DNA of 21,710 nucleotides from DYHD01 sp964411065. Its GTDB lineage: Bacteria > Nitrospirota > Thermodesulfovibrionia > Thermodesulfovibrionales > Dissulfurispiraceae. Below the pieces are notes generated by a model. That model saw only the letters and a list, made by a program, of their open reading frames with translations, was not told the origin of the DNA and made no database searches. How positions within the stretch are numbered: position 1 is the stretch's first letter; each line of letters begins with the position of its first letter. This document shows positions 8,399-15,450 of the stretch, one piece after another. The position numbers were made by a program, and so were the translations under genes. The stretch lies in contig CAYPJO010000029.1 in the NCBI GenBank assembly GCA_964411065.1, positions 1 to 21,710 on the forward strand, written 5' to 3'.

Positions 8399-8427
8399 TT
8401 GACTTTTATAAAGATTTTCATTATGAT
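8399..8427 (+). promoter_or_regulatory. Sigma-70 promoter for atpB-atpE
   Basis: TTGACT (8399-8404) and TATGAT (8422-8427) are separated by exactly 17 nt, one mismatch each from consensus. Transcription would start near 8434, 40 nt before the atpB start codon. This is the best sigma-70 match in the window. Confidence 0.7.
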
Positions 8428-8473
8428 ACATTCGTTTTTTTATAGATTCAAGAAGTTTTAAAGGAGGCTTATT

Positions 8474-9151
8474 GTGGAATCGCCTACTATTTTAGGAGCT
8501 ATTTTAAAAGGGGTACCTTCTTATGTGTCATACTCCTGGCTTGCTATGGGAGTCCTTACAGGGGTAGCTCTTGCTGTTAAGAGCAAGTTAAGCCTTGTAC
8601 CCAGAGGACTTCAGAATGTGATGGAGGTTTTTGCTGAGTTCTTCCTCTCTACAGCCGTCAATAATATTGGTCATCACTATGGTGAAAAGTTTTATCCTTT
8701 ATTAGGAACTATTTTCTTGTATATTATGACATGTAATCTTTTTGGTCTGATACCTGGCTTTGATTCGCCCACAGCCAACATTAACACGACTGCCTCTATG
8801 GCTGTGCCTGTCTTTTTACTCTATCAATTTTACGGGATCAAAATACATGGGATAGGCTATATCAATCATTTTTTAGGTCCTATTAGACGTCCAGCAGCTA
8901 TTCTTTTTATGATTTTTATGTTTTTTGTAGAAGTTATAGGTCACCTTGTAAGGCCAGTTACTTTGTCTGTCCGACTTTTTGGTAACATGATGGCAAAACA
9001 TTTATTATTAATAATACTGGGAATTCTTGCTCCTGCTATTATACCTGTAGCCATTTTAGGACTTGGAACCTTAATTAGTTTTATTCAAGCATATGTCTTT
9101 ATGCTCTTAACGACTTTATATCTTGCAGGTGCTGTTGAAGAGGCACATTAA
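8474..9151 (+). CDS. atpB: ATP synthase Fo subunit a
   Basis: Subunit a forms the ion half-channels beside the c-ring in the membrane. The key Arg167 is in LSVRLFGNMMAKHLL, and Gln205 in FIQAYVFMLLT matches the conserved last-helix Gln. TCNLFGLIPGFDSPTANINT is the usual first-channel segment. At 225 aa it is the short form seen in many anaerobes and delta-type bacteria. The start is GTG 8474, 7 nt after AAGGAGG (8460-8466). Only atpE follows. Subunit b and the F1 genes are absent, a split Fo/F1 arrangement. Confidence 0.96.
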   Translation: MESPTILGAILKGVPSYVSYSWLAMGVLTGVALAVKSKLSLVPRGLQNVMEVFAEFFLSTAVNNIGHHYGEKFYPLLGTIFLYIMTCNLFGLIPGFDSPTANINTTASMAVPVFLLYQFYGIKIHGIGYINHFLGPIRRPAAILFMIFMFFVEVIGHLVRPVTLSVRLFGNMMAKHLLLIILGILAPAIIPVAILGLGTLISFIQAYVFMLLTTLYLAGAVEEAH

Positions 9152-9184
9152 ATTATTATTTTTTGGGAAAGGAGGGATACTTTA

Positions 9185-9523
9185 ATGAAGAAGCTTTTTT
9201 CTATTTTGTTACTTTCTTTTTTAATCACTACTTTTTTAGCATCCTTAGCATTTGCTGCTGAGCCAATGAGTGATGCAAAACTTAATTATTATGCATGGGC
9301 AACCCTTGGTTGTGCTGTTGGCATAGGACTTGCTGCTCTTGGAACAGGCATTGGCATGGGTCACGGAATAAGAGGCGCTACAGAGGGAACAGCCCGTAAC
9401 CCAGGTGTATCTGGTAAGATCATGACTACCTTGATCATTGGTCTTGCTATGATTGAGTCTCTTGCTATTTATGCTCTAGTAGTAATTTTAATTACCTTCT
9501 TCGCAAATCCATTTGTAAAGTAG
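9185..9523 (+). CDS. atpE: ATP synthase Fo subunit c with N-terminal signal-like extension
   Basis: Subunit c forms the rotating ring. The hairpin core runs from about residue 33 to 112: GLAALGTGIGMGHGIRGATE, then the polar loop TARNPG, then LAMIESLAIYALVV with ion-carrying Glu91. The first 24 residues (MKKLFSILLL to AFA|AEP) look like a cleavable signal peptide, so the mature protein would be about 88 aa. Such extensions occur in some delta-type bacteria. The helix-1 Gln typical of Na+-binding rings is not present at the aligned position, favouring proton coupling (inference). GGAGG is at about 9171-9176 and ATG at 9185. A strong terminator follows. Confidence 0.95.
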   Translation: MKKLFSILLLSFLITTFLASLAFAAEPMSDAKLNYYAWATLGCAVGIGLAALGTGIGMGHGIRGATEGTARNPGVSGKIMTTLIIGLAMIESLAIYALVVILITFFANPFVK

Positions 9524-9535
9524 TTTCTATTTAAT

Positions 9536-9564
9536 AAAAAGGGGGCTTTTTGCCCCCTTTTTTT
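9536..9564 (+). terminator. Intrinsic terminator after atpE
   Basis: GGGGGC (9541-9546) pairs with GCCCCC (9552-9557) across a five-T loop, preceded by an A-run and followed by seven Ts. It is a textbook intrinsic terminator. The flanking A and T runs could also let it act on the opposite strand for the AOR unit. The rest of the 9565-9795 gap shows nothing. Confidence 0.92.
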
Positions 9565-9795
9565 GTGTTTTTTTAGTATCTCATTAAGTGCCCATATTAG
9601 ATCATTGAGACTTTGTTTTAGTTTTCAATGCAAACTTTAGTAAGTTATTATTAGGCAATTTGAGATCTTTTTTCTTACCAGCTAACAATTTATAATTATC
9701 ATTCATTGGTCTCTTTAGTCTATTTTAAAGTCTCTATTTCGACTCGTTTAAAAATTCCGATATATAAAGGAATCTTACAAATGGCAGTATTTTGC

Positions 9796-10422
9796 TTATT
9801 TTTTAATTGAAGTGTTATTAATTTTTTTGAAGACTACCGATAAATTAAAATAATTTTCTAAAGCATCTTCTATTGTCCTTAAAAACTCTTTTTTGCTCTT
9901 CTTTTCACCGTTTATCCGAAAAATTATTGAGTTTTCTGAATCACCTATATCTTTTAATAACTCTATAATGGCTGATTTATCAAGAAATATACCCCTATTA
10001 AGGATACTTTTACCTATGTCATCGATTATAAGGTTGAATAGTTTTAGAAAGATAAAGCCTTCATTATGTATAGATAAGGGGGAACCTTTATAGGTGATGT
10101 CTTTTCGCATTGAAGTTAGGGGGCTATTTTGCCTTAAGATAGCGCCAGCAAGTCCAGGCATAGCAGAAGAAAGAGCAACCCTTGAGCCATCTTGTAATAA
10201 AGAGGACTCCAAATCATCAGAAGGTTTACCATCAAGGAAAATTATCTTGATTCTATTTTTTATATATTTATCAGATAATCCTAATTCAAATCTCAAAAGT
10301 GAATACAAAGAATCACCTATGGATCTGGTCTTCAAATAGAATCCCCTCTGGAGTATACCTGCAAAGATTCTAAAGGCATTATCAAGAACTTCTACCTGGA
10401 TAGAGAGATGTCCTTTATTCAT
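9796..10422 (-). CDS. Unrecognised protein with a MoaD-like (beta-grasp) half, last gene of AOR unit
   Basis: I do not recognise a named family for this 208-aa soluble protein. Residues 58-90 (IKIIFLDGKPSDDLESSLL and then QDGSRVALSSAMPG) line up with the C-terminal half of the neighbouring MoaD-like protein (AAIVFLNGKHAELDQILSDG, then DTISIFPPIGGG). The preceding beta strand plus helix also fit a beta-grasp layout. Instead of ending in GG, the chain continues through AMPGLAGAILRQ into a 110-residue alpha/beta domain, so it cannot be a thiocarboxylated carrier in the usual way. There is no signal peptide or membrane helix. Its ATG overlaps the E1 gene's stop by ATGA. A role in AOR cofactor or sulfur handling is inferred from position. 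Confidence 0.7.
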   Translation of the reverse strand: MNKGHLSIQVEVLDNAFRIFAGILQRGFYLKTRSIGDSLYSLLRFELGLSDKYIKNRIKIIFLDGKPSDDLESSLLQDGSRVALSSAMPGLAGAILRQNSPLTSMRKDITYKGSPLSIHNEGFIFLKLFNLIIDDIGKSILNRGIFLDKSAIIELLKDIGDSENSIIFRINGEKKSKKEFLRTIEDALENYFNLSVVFKKINNTSIKK

Positions 10423-11243
10423 AACTGCCCAAACTCAAAAGACATTGATAGGAGATCATAAAAGATTAATTTATCAAATAAAATGTGATCCTTGTTAAGG
10501 AGCAATTTTATCGTCTCTGAAACTTGTAAAGCTGCTATAAAAGCAGGAGTAAAGGATGGATTTCCGAGCTCCCTTTGTAGTTCTCTTTTACCGCAGGAAT
10601 ATTTGAAAACCTCTGTGAGCTTATTGCTATCAGAACCTTGTATAGCAAGCTGCCCATACCATCCTGCAATAGCTCCGTGGACCAAGGGTATAGCTAACCT
10701 TTTGCAAGACTCTGATAAGTCTATTCTGGCTTCAAAGGAGTCAAGGGCATCTATGACAACATGTGCCTTCTTCAAGAGCATCTCACTTCTGTCAGGCAAA
10801 AAGTGAGTTATGTGAGGTTCAACTATTATGGCTGGATTTATATTTTCTATTTCCTCCTTTATAACCTCCGCCTTGGGTCTTCCAAGGGTTTTAAGATTGC
10901 AAAACCTCTGACGATTTAAGTTATCTTCTTCAAAATAACCGGGGTCAATACATATTAAGTGCCCAACTCCTATTCTTGCAAGCATTTCTGTTATATTGCA
11001 TCCTAGACCTCCGCAGCCAACTACTGCTACAGAGGAATTAAGTAGCTTTAACTGATCTGATGGATTTAACGTCCTCATATTTCTTATGTAACGCCTAGGA
11101 ATAAGCCCAATAGATAGTGATATCTTCTCTATCTCGTGAAAGGATAAGTTAGTGGTCTTTACTGCATTTTCAATAATTTGATGGGATAAGGTGCCTTCAA
11201 TTGCCCCTTTTTTTAGATAATCTATTAGTGACTGAAAATCCAT
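10419..11243 (-). CDS. ThiF/MoeB/HesA-family adenylyltransferase (E1-like)
   Basis: Such enzymes adenylate the C-terminal glycine of ThiS/MoaD proteins so that sulfur can be attached. The Rossmann loop VVGCGGLGCN is at 75-83, ID at 99-100 binds ribose, and EDNLNRQRF (106-114) and GRPKA (121-125) hold the ATP-contacting Arg and Lys. DALDS at 165-169 is the conserved Asp region. SFTPAFIAALQVSETIKLLL replaces the usual GVLGPVVG stretch. The paired CxxC zinc ligands of MoeB/ThiF are missing, and there is a ~60-residue helical N-terminal extension. At 274 aa, lying between the MoaD-like gene and the unknown protein, its natural substrate is the MoaD-like neighbour. Confidence 0.9.
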   Translation of the reverse strand: MDFQSLIDYLKKGAIEGTLSHQIIENAVKTTNLSFHEIEKISLSIGLIPRRYIRNMRTLNPSDQLKLLNSSVAVVGCGGLGCNITEMLARIGVGHLICIDPGYFEEDNLNRQRFCNLKTLGRPKAEVIKEEIENINPAIIVEPHITHFLPDRSEMLLKKAHVVIDALDSFEARIDLSESCKRLAIPLVHGAIAGWYGQLAIQGSDSNKLTEVFKYSCGKRELQRELGNPSFTPAFIAALQVSETIKLLLNKDHILFDKLIFYDLLSMSFEFGQL

Positions 11244-11255
11244 AAAATAAAAACC

Positions 11256-11480
11256 TTAGCCACCACCAATAGGTGGAAATATACTGATAGTATCACCATC
11301 TGACAAAATCTGATCTAACTCTGCGTGTTTTCCATTAAGAAAGACTATAGCTGCATCCTCAGATTGAATCTTTAGATCATTAAGAATTTCATATATTGTT
11401 GTACCTTCAGCAATATTAAAGTTTTTGCTGTCAAATCTACCTTTTCTTAATGTTGCAAATAGTTTTACAGTAATCTCCAT
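11256..11480 (-). CDS. MoaD/ThiS-family sulfur carrier protein
   Basis: This 74-aa beta-grasp protein starts MEITVKLFATLRKGR, the standard MoaD opening, and ends PPIGGG with the diglycine needed for adenylation and thiocarboxylate formation. I chose ATG 11480 over the longer reading from 11546. The extra 22 residues do not resemble the family and would lie within the AOR 3' end and a stem-loop. No clear ribosome site precedes ATG 11480. The gene follows AOR and precedes an E1-like enzyme by 12 nt, which suggests a dedicated pair making the dithiolene sulfurs of the AOR tungstopterin, or another thiocarboxylate. Confidence 0.9.
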   Translation of the reverse strand: MEITVKLFATLRKGRFDSKNFNIAEGTTIYEILNDLKIQSEDAAIVFLNGKHAELDQILSDGDTISIFPPIGGG

Positions 11481-11495
11481 AGTTTTAATTTCAAT

Positions 11496-11530
11496 ACACA
11501 AGCCTTGATGAATTACACCAAGGCTTGTGT
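11496..11530 (-). promoter_or_regulatory. Perfect 12-bp stem-loop between AOR and the MoaD-like gene
   Basis: ACACAAGCCTTG (11496-11507) is perfectly complementary to CAAGGCTTGTGT (11519-11530) with an 11-nt loop. In the mRNA it begins about 10 nt after the AOR stop codon and ends 15 nt before ATG 11480. No U-run follows it, so it is probably not a full terminator. It could slow RNA decay of the AOR message, or limit readthrough so that AOR is made in excess over the sulfur-transfer genes. Confidence 0.65.
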
Positions 11531-11539
11531 TATGTAATC

Positions 11540-13276
11540 TCACCAATTAAAAACTTTATCTAAGTCTTCCTCTTTAATGTCAAAGACAACCTGATGAGGT
11601 GGTAGTTTCTCTTGCATAAAGAAACGAGGTAGTCTGTCATGTTCCTTTGTAAAACCTGCTCTTCTATTGAAATCTCTTTCCATTGTTAGTATCTTCTTAC
11701 CGTAATCCATCACTCCCTCAGCAGTTAGATTCCAACCATAAAAGGCATTTAAAAGGTCAAGTAATGCCTGAAATGTTTCTTGCTGATCAAGTAGTGCGAA
11801 GGCTATGAATATACACATTCCTGTAGAATCTACAGCAGCAGTAGCTATCTGTAAGTTTCTTGAGAGTTCTATTTGACCTTCTGGCTTGAGGGGATCTACA
11901 AAACCACCTACTTTGAGTATGTTAGTAGCAACAGCGTAACCTGAGGTGTGATCAGCGCCCATTGTTGAGGTGGCATATGTTACCCCTATACCTTTTACGG
12001 CTCTTGGATCATAGGCAGGAAGTGCTTGACCTTTAACGACAGGAACCCTTTCTAAACCGAATATTTTCCCAGTAATTTCAGCACCAGCACCTAATATACG
12101 ACCCAAATAGGTGCCTTTACCCACTTCCTTTACAAGGTTAATAGCAGCATCGGCATCACCAAATTTAGCAATACCGGCCTCCATTGCAAGAGCGATAGTT
12201 GCACCCATTTCTATTGTATCTATTCCATAGTTATCATCAAGATAATCAATCATTGCAATCTTATCTATATCGTCTATACCACAATTGCCACCATGTGCCC
12301 AAACAGTCTCATATTCAGGTTGCTTAGTAAGATAATGACCATCCTTATCATGGAAAATCCCTGAACATCTAATTACACAACCTCTATGGCAACCGTGAGT
12401 AGGATTTCCACCTCTCTGTTTTTCAAGTTCTGCTTCTACTTCTCCACTGATCTTTGAAGCGCCTTTGAAACTACCCTCTTTGAAATTATAGGTAGGATAA
12501 CCTCCAGCCTCACTAATGATATTAGTTAGCACGTTAGTTCCATAGGCTGGTAGAGCTTGACCAGTAACAGGATGTTTCATGAGACCATCTACAAATTTTT
12601 TGTTTGCCTCCTTAAATTTCTCTAAATTAGCTGGCACCCTCATAGGCATGCCTGTATCATCTAAAACTATTACTTTAACTCCCTTTGACCCCATTACTGC
12701 ACCAACACCACCTCTACCCGCATGACGAGTAGGTCTAAGTTCCATGTCAGTGCATGCTACTGAGGCTACATTCATCTTCATCTCTCCGACAGGACCTATT
12801 GAGATACAGGCTATTTTGTCTCCATATTCTTCTCTCATCTTTGCTATGAGATCATAATTAGGTAATAACTTGAGTTCATTAGCAGGCGTTATTTTAATCC
12901 CCTCTTTGTTGATGTAAATCTTGTAAATGGTATCATCTGCAGGCTTTCCTTCTAATACTATCGCTGCGTATCCAAGTCTTGCAAGAACTTGAGCAGGTTG
13001 TCCACCAGCGTTTGATTCTTTAATGGTTCCTGTTAGAGGGCTTTTACATCCTACCGATAGCCTCCCTGACATTGCAGCGGCAGTCCCGCTTAGTAAGCCA
13101 GGAGCAATGACAAACTTGTTCTCTGGTCCAAGAGGGTGGCATAGAGGTGGAACTTCTTTTGATACTATTGCTGAAGTCATCCCTCTACCACCAAAGCCTG
13201 CATAGTCACCGAGATCAGTTATAGTAAACTTAGGTCCCCCTTCAGCTCCCATATTAATCCGTAAAATTTTATCCAT
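11540..13276 (-). CDS. aor: Tungsten-type aldehyde:ferredoxin oxidoreductase
   Basis: AOR interconverts aldehydes and carboxylic acids using a tungsten bis-pyranopterin centre and one [4Fe-4S] cluster, with ferredoxin as redox partner. GGRGMTSAIVSK (29-40) and SGRLSVGCKSPLTGTIKESN (70-89) form the N-terminal pterin-binding domain, with HAGRGGVGAVMGSKGVK at 185-201. Cluster ligands are Cys296, Cys300 and Cys304 in CHRGCVIRC (a CX3CX3C variant) and Cys488 in DSTGMCIF. At 578 aa it is nearly full length with no signal peptide, so it is cytosolic. AAGGGGGT lies upstream of ATG 13276. It is the first gene of a four-gene minus-strand unit. Confidence 0.95.
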   Translation of the reverse strand: MDKILRINMGAEGGPKFTITDLGDYAGFGGRGMTSAIVSKEVPPLCHPLGPENKFVIAPGLLSGTAAAMSGRLSVGCKSPLTGTIKESNAGGQPAQVLARLGYAAIVLEGKPADDTIYKIYINKEGIKITPANELKLLPNYDLIAKMREEYGDKIACISIGPVGEMKMNVASVACTDMELRPTRHAGRGGVGAVMGSKGVKVIVLDDTGMPMRVPANLEKFKEANKKFVDGLMKHPVTGQALPAYGTNVLTNIISEAGGYPTYNFKEGSFKGASKISGEVEAELEKQRGGNPTHGCHRGCVIRCSGIFHDKDGHYLTKQPEYETVWAHGGNCGIDDIDKIAMIDYLDDNYGIDTIEMGATIALAMEAGIAKFGDADAAINLVKEVGKGTYLGRILGAGAEITGKIFGLERVPVVKGQALPAYDPRAVKGIGVTYATSTMGADHTSGYAVATNILKVGGFVDPLKPEGQIELSRNLQIATAAVDSTGMCIFIAFALLDQQETFQALLDLLNAFYGWNLTAEGVMDYGKKILTMERDFNRRAGFTKEHDRLPRFFMQEKLPPHQVVFDIKEEDLDKVFNW

Positions 13277-13441
13277 CTTTTTACCCCCTTAAGTTTTTTA
13301 ATTCACCCTTTTTGGGATGGAGTTAGGTTCATAATTTTCGATATATTTTCAAACCCTTTTAAAATTATATCTTTGCCACCTCATATTAACTCTGGTCTTA
13401 GGTGTTATTATCAATAATTCTTGTAAAAATCAGATATCTGG

Positions 13442-13601
13442 CTATTTTATAAGTAAATTTTGCTCATAGAAATCTTTATCTTTTTCCAAGTATCCAGTAG
13501 CTTTCAATAACGATTCACCGAAATTAAAAGAAACTTTCCATCTACTTAGAAAGGATTAGCAAGTGGCATAAGATTGATCGCAACAATATATAGCGAAAAA
13601 T
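13442..13601 (-). pseudogene. Decayed coding remnant, unknown product
   Basis: The minus strand reads WKVSFNFGESLLKATGYLEK then DKDFYEQNLLIK to a TAG at 13442-13444. An upstream Cys-containing piece in the same frame (CCDQSYATC) is separated from it by one stop. It looks like a genuine protein C-terminus but has no start and at least one nonsense codon. I recognise no family. Confidence 0.3.
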
Positions 13602-13675
13602 GGTTATACTTTTAAAAATTTCAAACTTAAAACTCTTTTTAAATAATATCACATTTTGAAGTTTGTTAATAATGA

Positions 13676-13828
13676 TTATTTTGGTTTCAAACTCTTTAAT
13701 AAAGCCACCACCATAATTTCTGTAAAAGGAAACTGCCTTTGATCTTTTTCCCCTATAGCTGAAAAATGTTGATATAGCTGATAAAGTTTGTCACTCAGTA
13801 ATAATTTATTACAGCAGGAGGAAGATCA
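13676..13828 (-). pseudogene. Decayed coding remnant, unknown product
   Basis: The minus strand reads LLLSDKLYQLYQHFSAIGEK followed by DQRQFPFTEIMVVALLKSLK to a TAA at 13676-13678. It has strong protein-like composition but no usable start codon or ribosome site. It may belong with the remnant at 13442-13601 as pieces of one lost gene. Confidence 0.3.
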
Positions 13829-13847
13829 TTGCTCCTGCTGTAATAAA
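13805..13847 (-). terminator. Long perfect stem-loop downstream of the alcohol dehydrogenase
   Basis: The arms 13806-13820 and 13832-13846 (TTATTACAGCAGGAG and its exact complement) form a 15-bp perfect stem, extendable by one A:T pair, with an 11-nt loop. It lies about 28 nt past the stop of the gene at 13875. The AT-rich outer stem supplies an A/U tract, so it probably acts as a terminator or 3' stabiliser, although no long T-run follows. Confidence 0.65.
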
Positions 13848-13874
13848 ATTATAATGTTCAAAGAAAAACTAATT

Positions 13875-15041
13875 CTATAGAGCGTTCCGATAGATTTGGA
13901 TCACATCTTCTAAAGTAGGGCAGCGAGGATTTGTAAATCCGCATGCATCCTTTTGGGCATTTTCAGCCATTATCTTTAAGTCTTCTTCTTTGACACCTAA
14001 CTCTTTTAGGCCTCTTGGGATACCTATATCAGCAGAAAGAGTTTTGATCGCTTCAATAGCTTTTTCAGCGGCTGCACGCTTTGATAGTCCTTCAACATTC
14101 TCACCCATTGCCTTTGCCATATCAACAAAACGGTCGAGTTTTGCAAGCATATTGAATCTCTCTACATGGGGTAGAAGAATAGCGTTGCATACCCCGTGTG
14201 GAAGATCATAGAATCCACCAAGCTGGTGAGCCATTGCATGAACATGGCCTAAGCTTGCATTATTAAAAGCCATACCAGCAAGATACTCAGCATAAGCCAT
14301 GTTATCGCGAGCTACCATATCGCCACCATTTGCAACCGCAGCCCTAAGATTTCCAAAAATTAATTCGATAGCCTTAAGTGCACATGCGTCTGTTACTGGG
14401 GTGGCAATGGTTGATACGTATGCTTCAACAGCGTGAGCTAAAGCATCCATACCTGTAGCTGCAGTGAGTGCTGGTGGCATGCCTACCATTAGAAGGGGGT
14501 CATTGATAGCTACATTTGGAGTTACTCTCCAATCAACAATTGCCATTTTTACTTTTCTGCTGGTGTCTGTAATGATGCAAAAACGGGTCATTTCGCTTGC
14601 TGTCCCTGCAGTGGTGTTAACGGCAATAAAGGGAGGCATATTCTTAGTTGATTTATCAATTCCTTCGTAGTCATGAATTTTACCACCGTTAGTTACTATG
14701 ATCCCTATGCCTTTACCGCAATCATGGGAGCTTCCACCACCAACAGAAATAATCATATCGCAACCTTTAGCCTTGTAAAGGTCAACTCCCTTATGGACAT
14801 TGTCATCCGTTGGATTTGGAATTGTCTCATCATAAATCACACAATCTACTTTAGCATCCTTTTTGATAATATCCACTAATGAGTCAATAATCCCAGCTTT
14901 TACTATACCTTTGTCGGTGCATATAAAGGGTTTTTTACCTCCAAGGATCTTTACCCTTTCACCTATTTGCTTATGAGCTCCTACACCCATCAGTGTTACG
15001 GTAGGGATGTAAAACCCGAAAACTTGCTCTCCTACTGCCAT
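13875..15041 (-). CDS. Iron-containing alcohol dehydrogenase
   Basis: This group III dehydrogenase (388 aa) interconverts alcohols and aldehydes with NAD(P)H. The nucleotide-binding SVGGGSSHDCGKG is at 99-111. Metal ligands by comparison with FucO are Asp199 and His203 (in DALAHAVEAY), His268 (in VHAMAHQLGG) and His282 (in PHGVCN). NTTAGTASEMTRFCIITD is also typical of the ethanol/methanol dehydrogenase subgroup. AAAGGAGG at 15050-15057 lies 8 nt before ATG 15041. It precedes AOR on the same strand, so a two-step alcohol-aldehyde-acid route is plausible. A candidate sigma-54 promoter is just upstream. Confidence 0.95.
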   Translation of the reverse strand: MAVGEQVFGFYIPTVTLMGVGAHKQIGERVKILGGKKPFICTDKGIVKAGIIDSLVDIIKKDAKVDCVIYDETIPNPTDDNVHKGVDLYKAKGCDMIISVGGGSSHDCGKGIGIIVTNGGKIHDYEGIDKSTKNMPPFIAVNTTAGTASEMTRFCIITDTSRKVKMAIVDWRVTPNVAINDPLLMVGMPPALTAATGMDALAHAVEAYVSTIATPVTDACALKAIELIFGNLRAAVANGGDMVARDNMAYAEYLAGMAFNNASLGHVHAMAHQLGGFYDLPHGVCNAILLPHVERFNMLAKLDRFVDMAKAMGENVEGLSKRAAAEKAIEAIKTLSADIGIPRGLKELGVKEEDLKIMAENAQKDACGFTNPRCPTLEDVIQIYRNAL

Positions 15042-15450
15042 TTTAAATTCCTCCTTTAGATATTATAATGTTAAGCTGGCATCAATGATGCCGATAGCTC
15101 TATTAGGATATGGATTTTTTATTATTTGCTAAGTAAGATACATGCAAATTATGAACCAGGAAGGTAAATCCTTTACAAAACTGATCTCAATATATTCGCT
15201 GATAGGCCTGGAAAGAAATTTTGACTCACCTTTTATTCCAGACTTTTTTAAATAGCCTATGAATGTAACACTCTTAACTGTATCATTTTGTACAAGTATA
15301 AAATTTTTATAAGTCAAAAGGAAACAAAGCCATATCTTTAAAAACCCATTTTTAAATTAGCAGAAAAAATTTTTTTCTTTTCTTGATATTCCTCAACCAA
15401 TCCTTCGACTAAAAAAAGTTTTAAGAGGCTTTGAGTGTTGAAAAGCTTGA
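15042..15450. other. Gap between the alcohol dehydrogenase and the response regulator
   Basis: It holds the dehydrogenase ribosome site and a candidate sigma-54 promoter (15079-15093). A 62-codon minus-strand frame from TTG 15317 to 15129 has no ribosome site and no recognisable motif, so I do not call it a gene. A weak 7-bp hairpin (AAAAGCT/AGCTTTT) overlaps the response regulator's stop region. No other feature is evident. Confidence 0.45.
15079..15093 (-). promoter_or_regulatory. Candidate sigma-54 promoter for the alcohol dehydrogenase
   Basis: On the minus strand CGGCATCATTGATGC has the invariant GG and GC with the required 10-nt spacing, and matches 4/6 of TGGCAC and 3/4 of TTGC. Transcription would start near 15067, giving a 26-nt leader that contains AAAGGAGG. 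An NtrC-type activator gene lies next door. The stretch is also a perfect dyad (GGCATCA-A-TGATGCC on plus, 15078-15092), so an operator is the alternative reading. Confidence 0.5.

Larger units (their letters stand above)
13277..13874. other. 598-bp gap between AOR and the alcohol dehydrogenase
   Basis: There is no intact gene. On the minus strand TATAAT (plus 13364-13369) could be a -10 box for AOR about 80 nt before its ribosome site, but there is no good -35 partner and I could not find a GG-N10-GC sigma-54 site here. Two stretches look like decayed coding sequence (13442-13601 and 13676-13828), and a long perfect stem-loop sits at 13806-13846. Confidence 0.5.

Noticed and set aside
11481..11546. 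22-residue upstream extension of the MoaD-like protein
   Set aside because: It would start inside AOR and run through the 12-bp stem-loop. The residues do not resemble MoaD, and ATG 11480 gives the standard family start.
13277..13600. Sigma-54 promoter for the AOR operon
   Set aside because: I looked for GG-N10-GC on the minus strand upstream of AOR and found none with correct spacing. A TGGCA at about 13376 is not followed by a -12 GC.
15129..15317. 62-codon minus-strand frame upstream of the first alcohol dehydrogenase
   Set aside because: TTG start without a ribosome site and no motif or recognisable domain. Could be a remnant, but not supportable as a gene.
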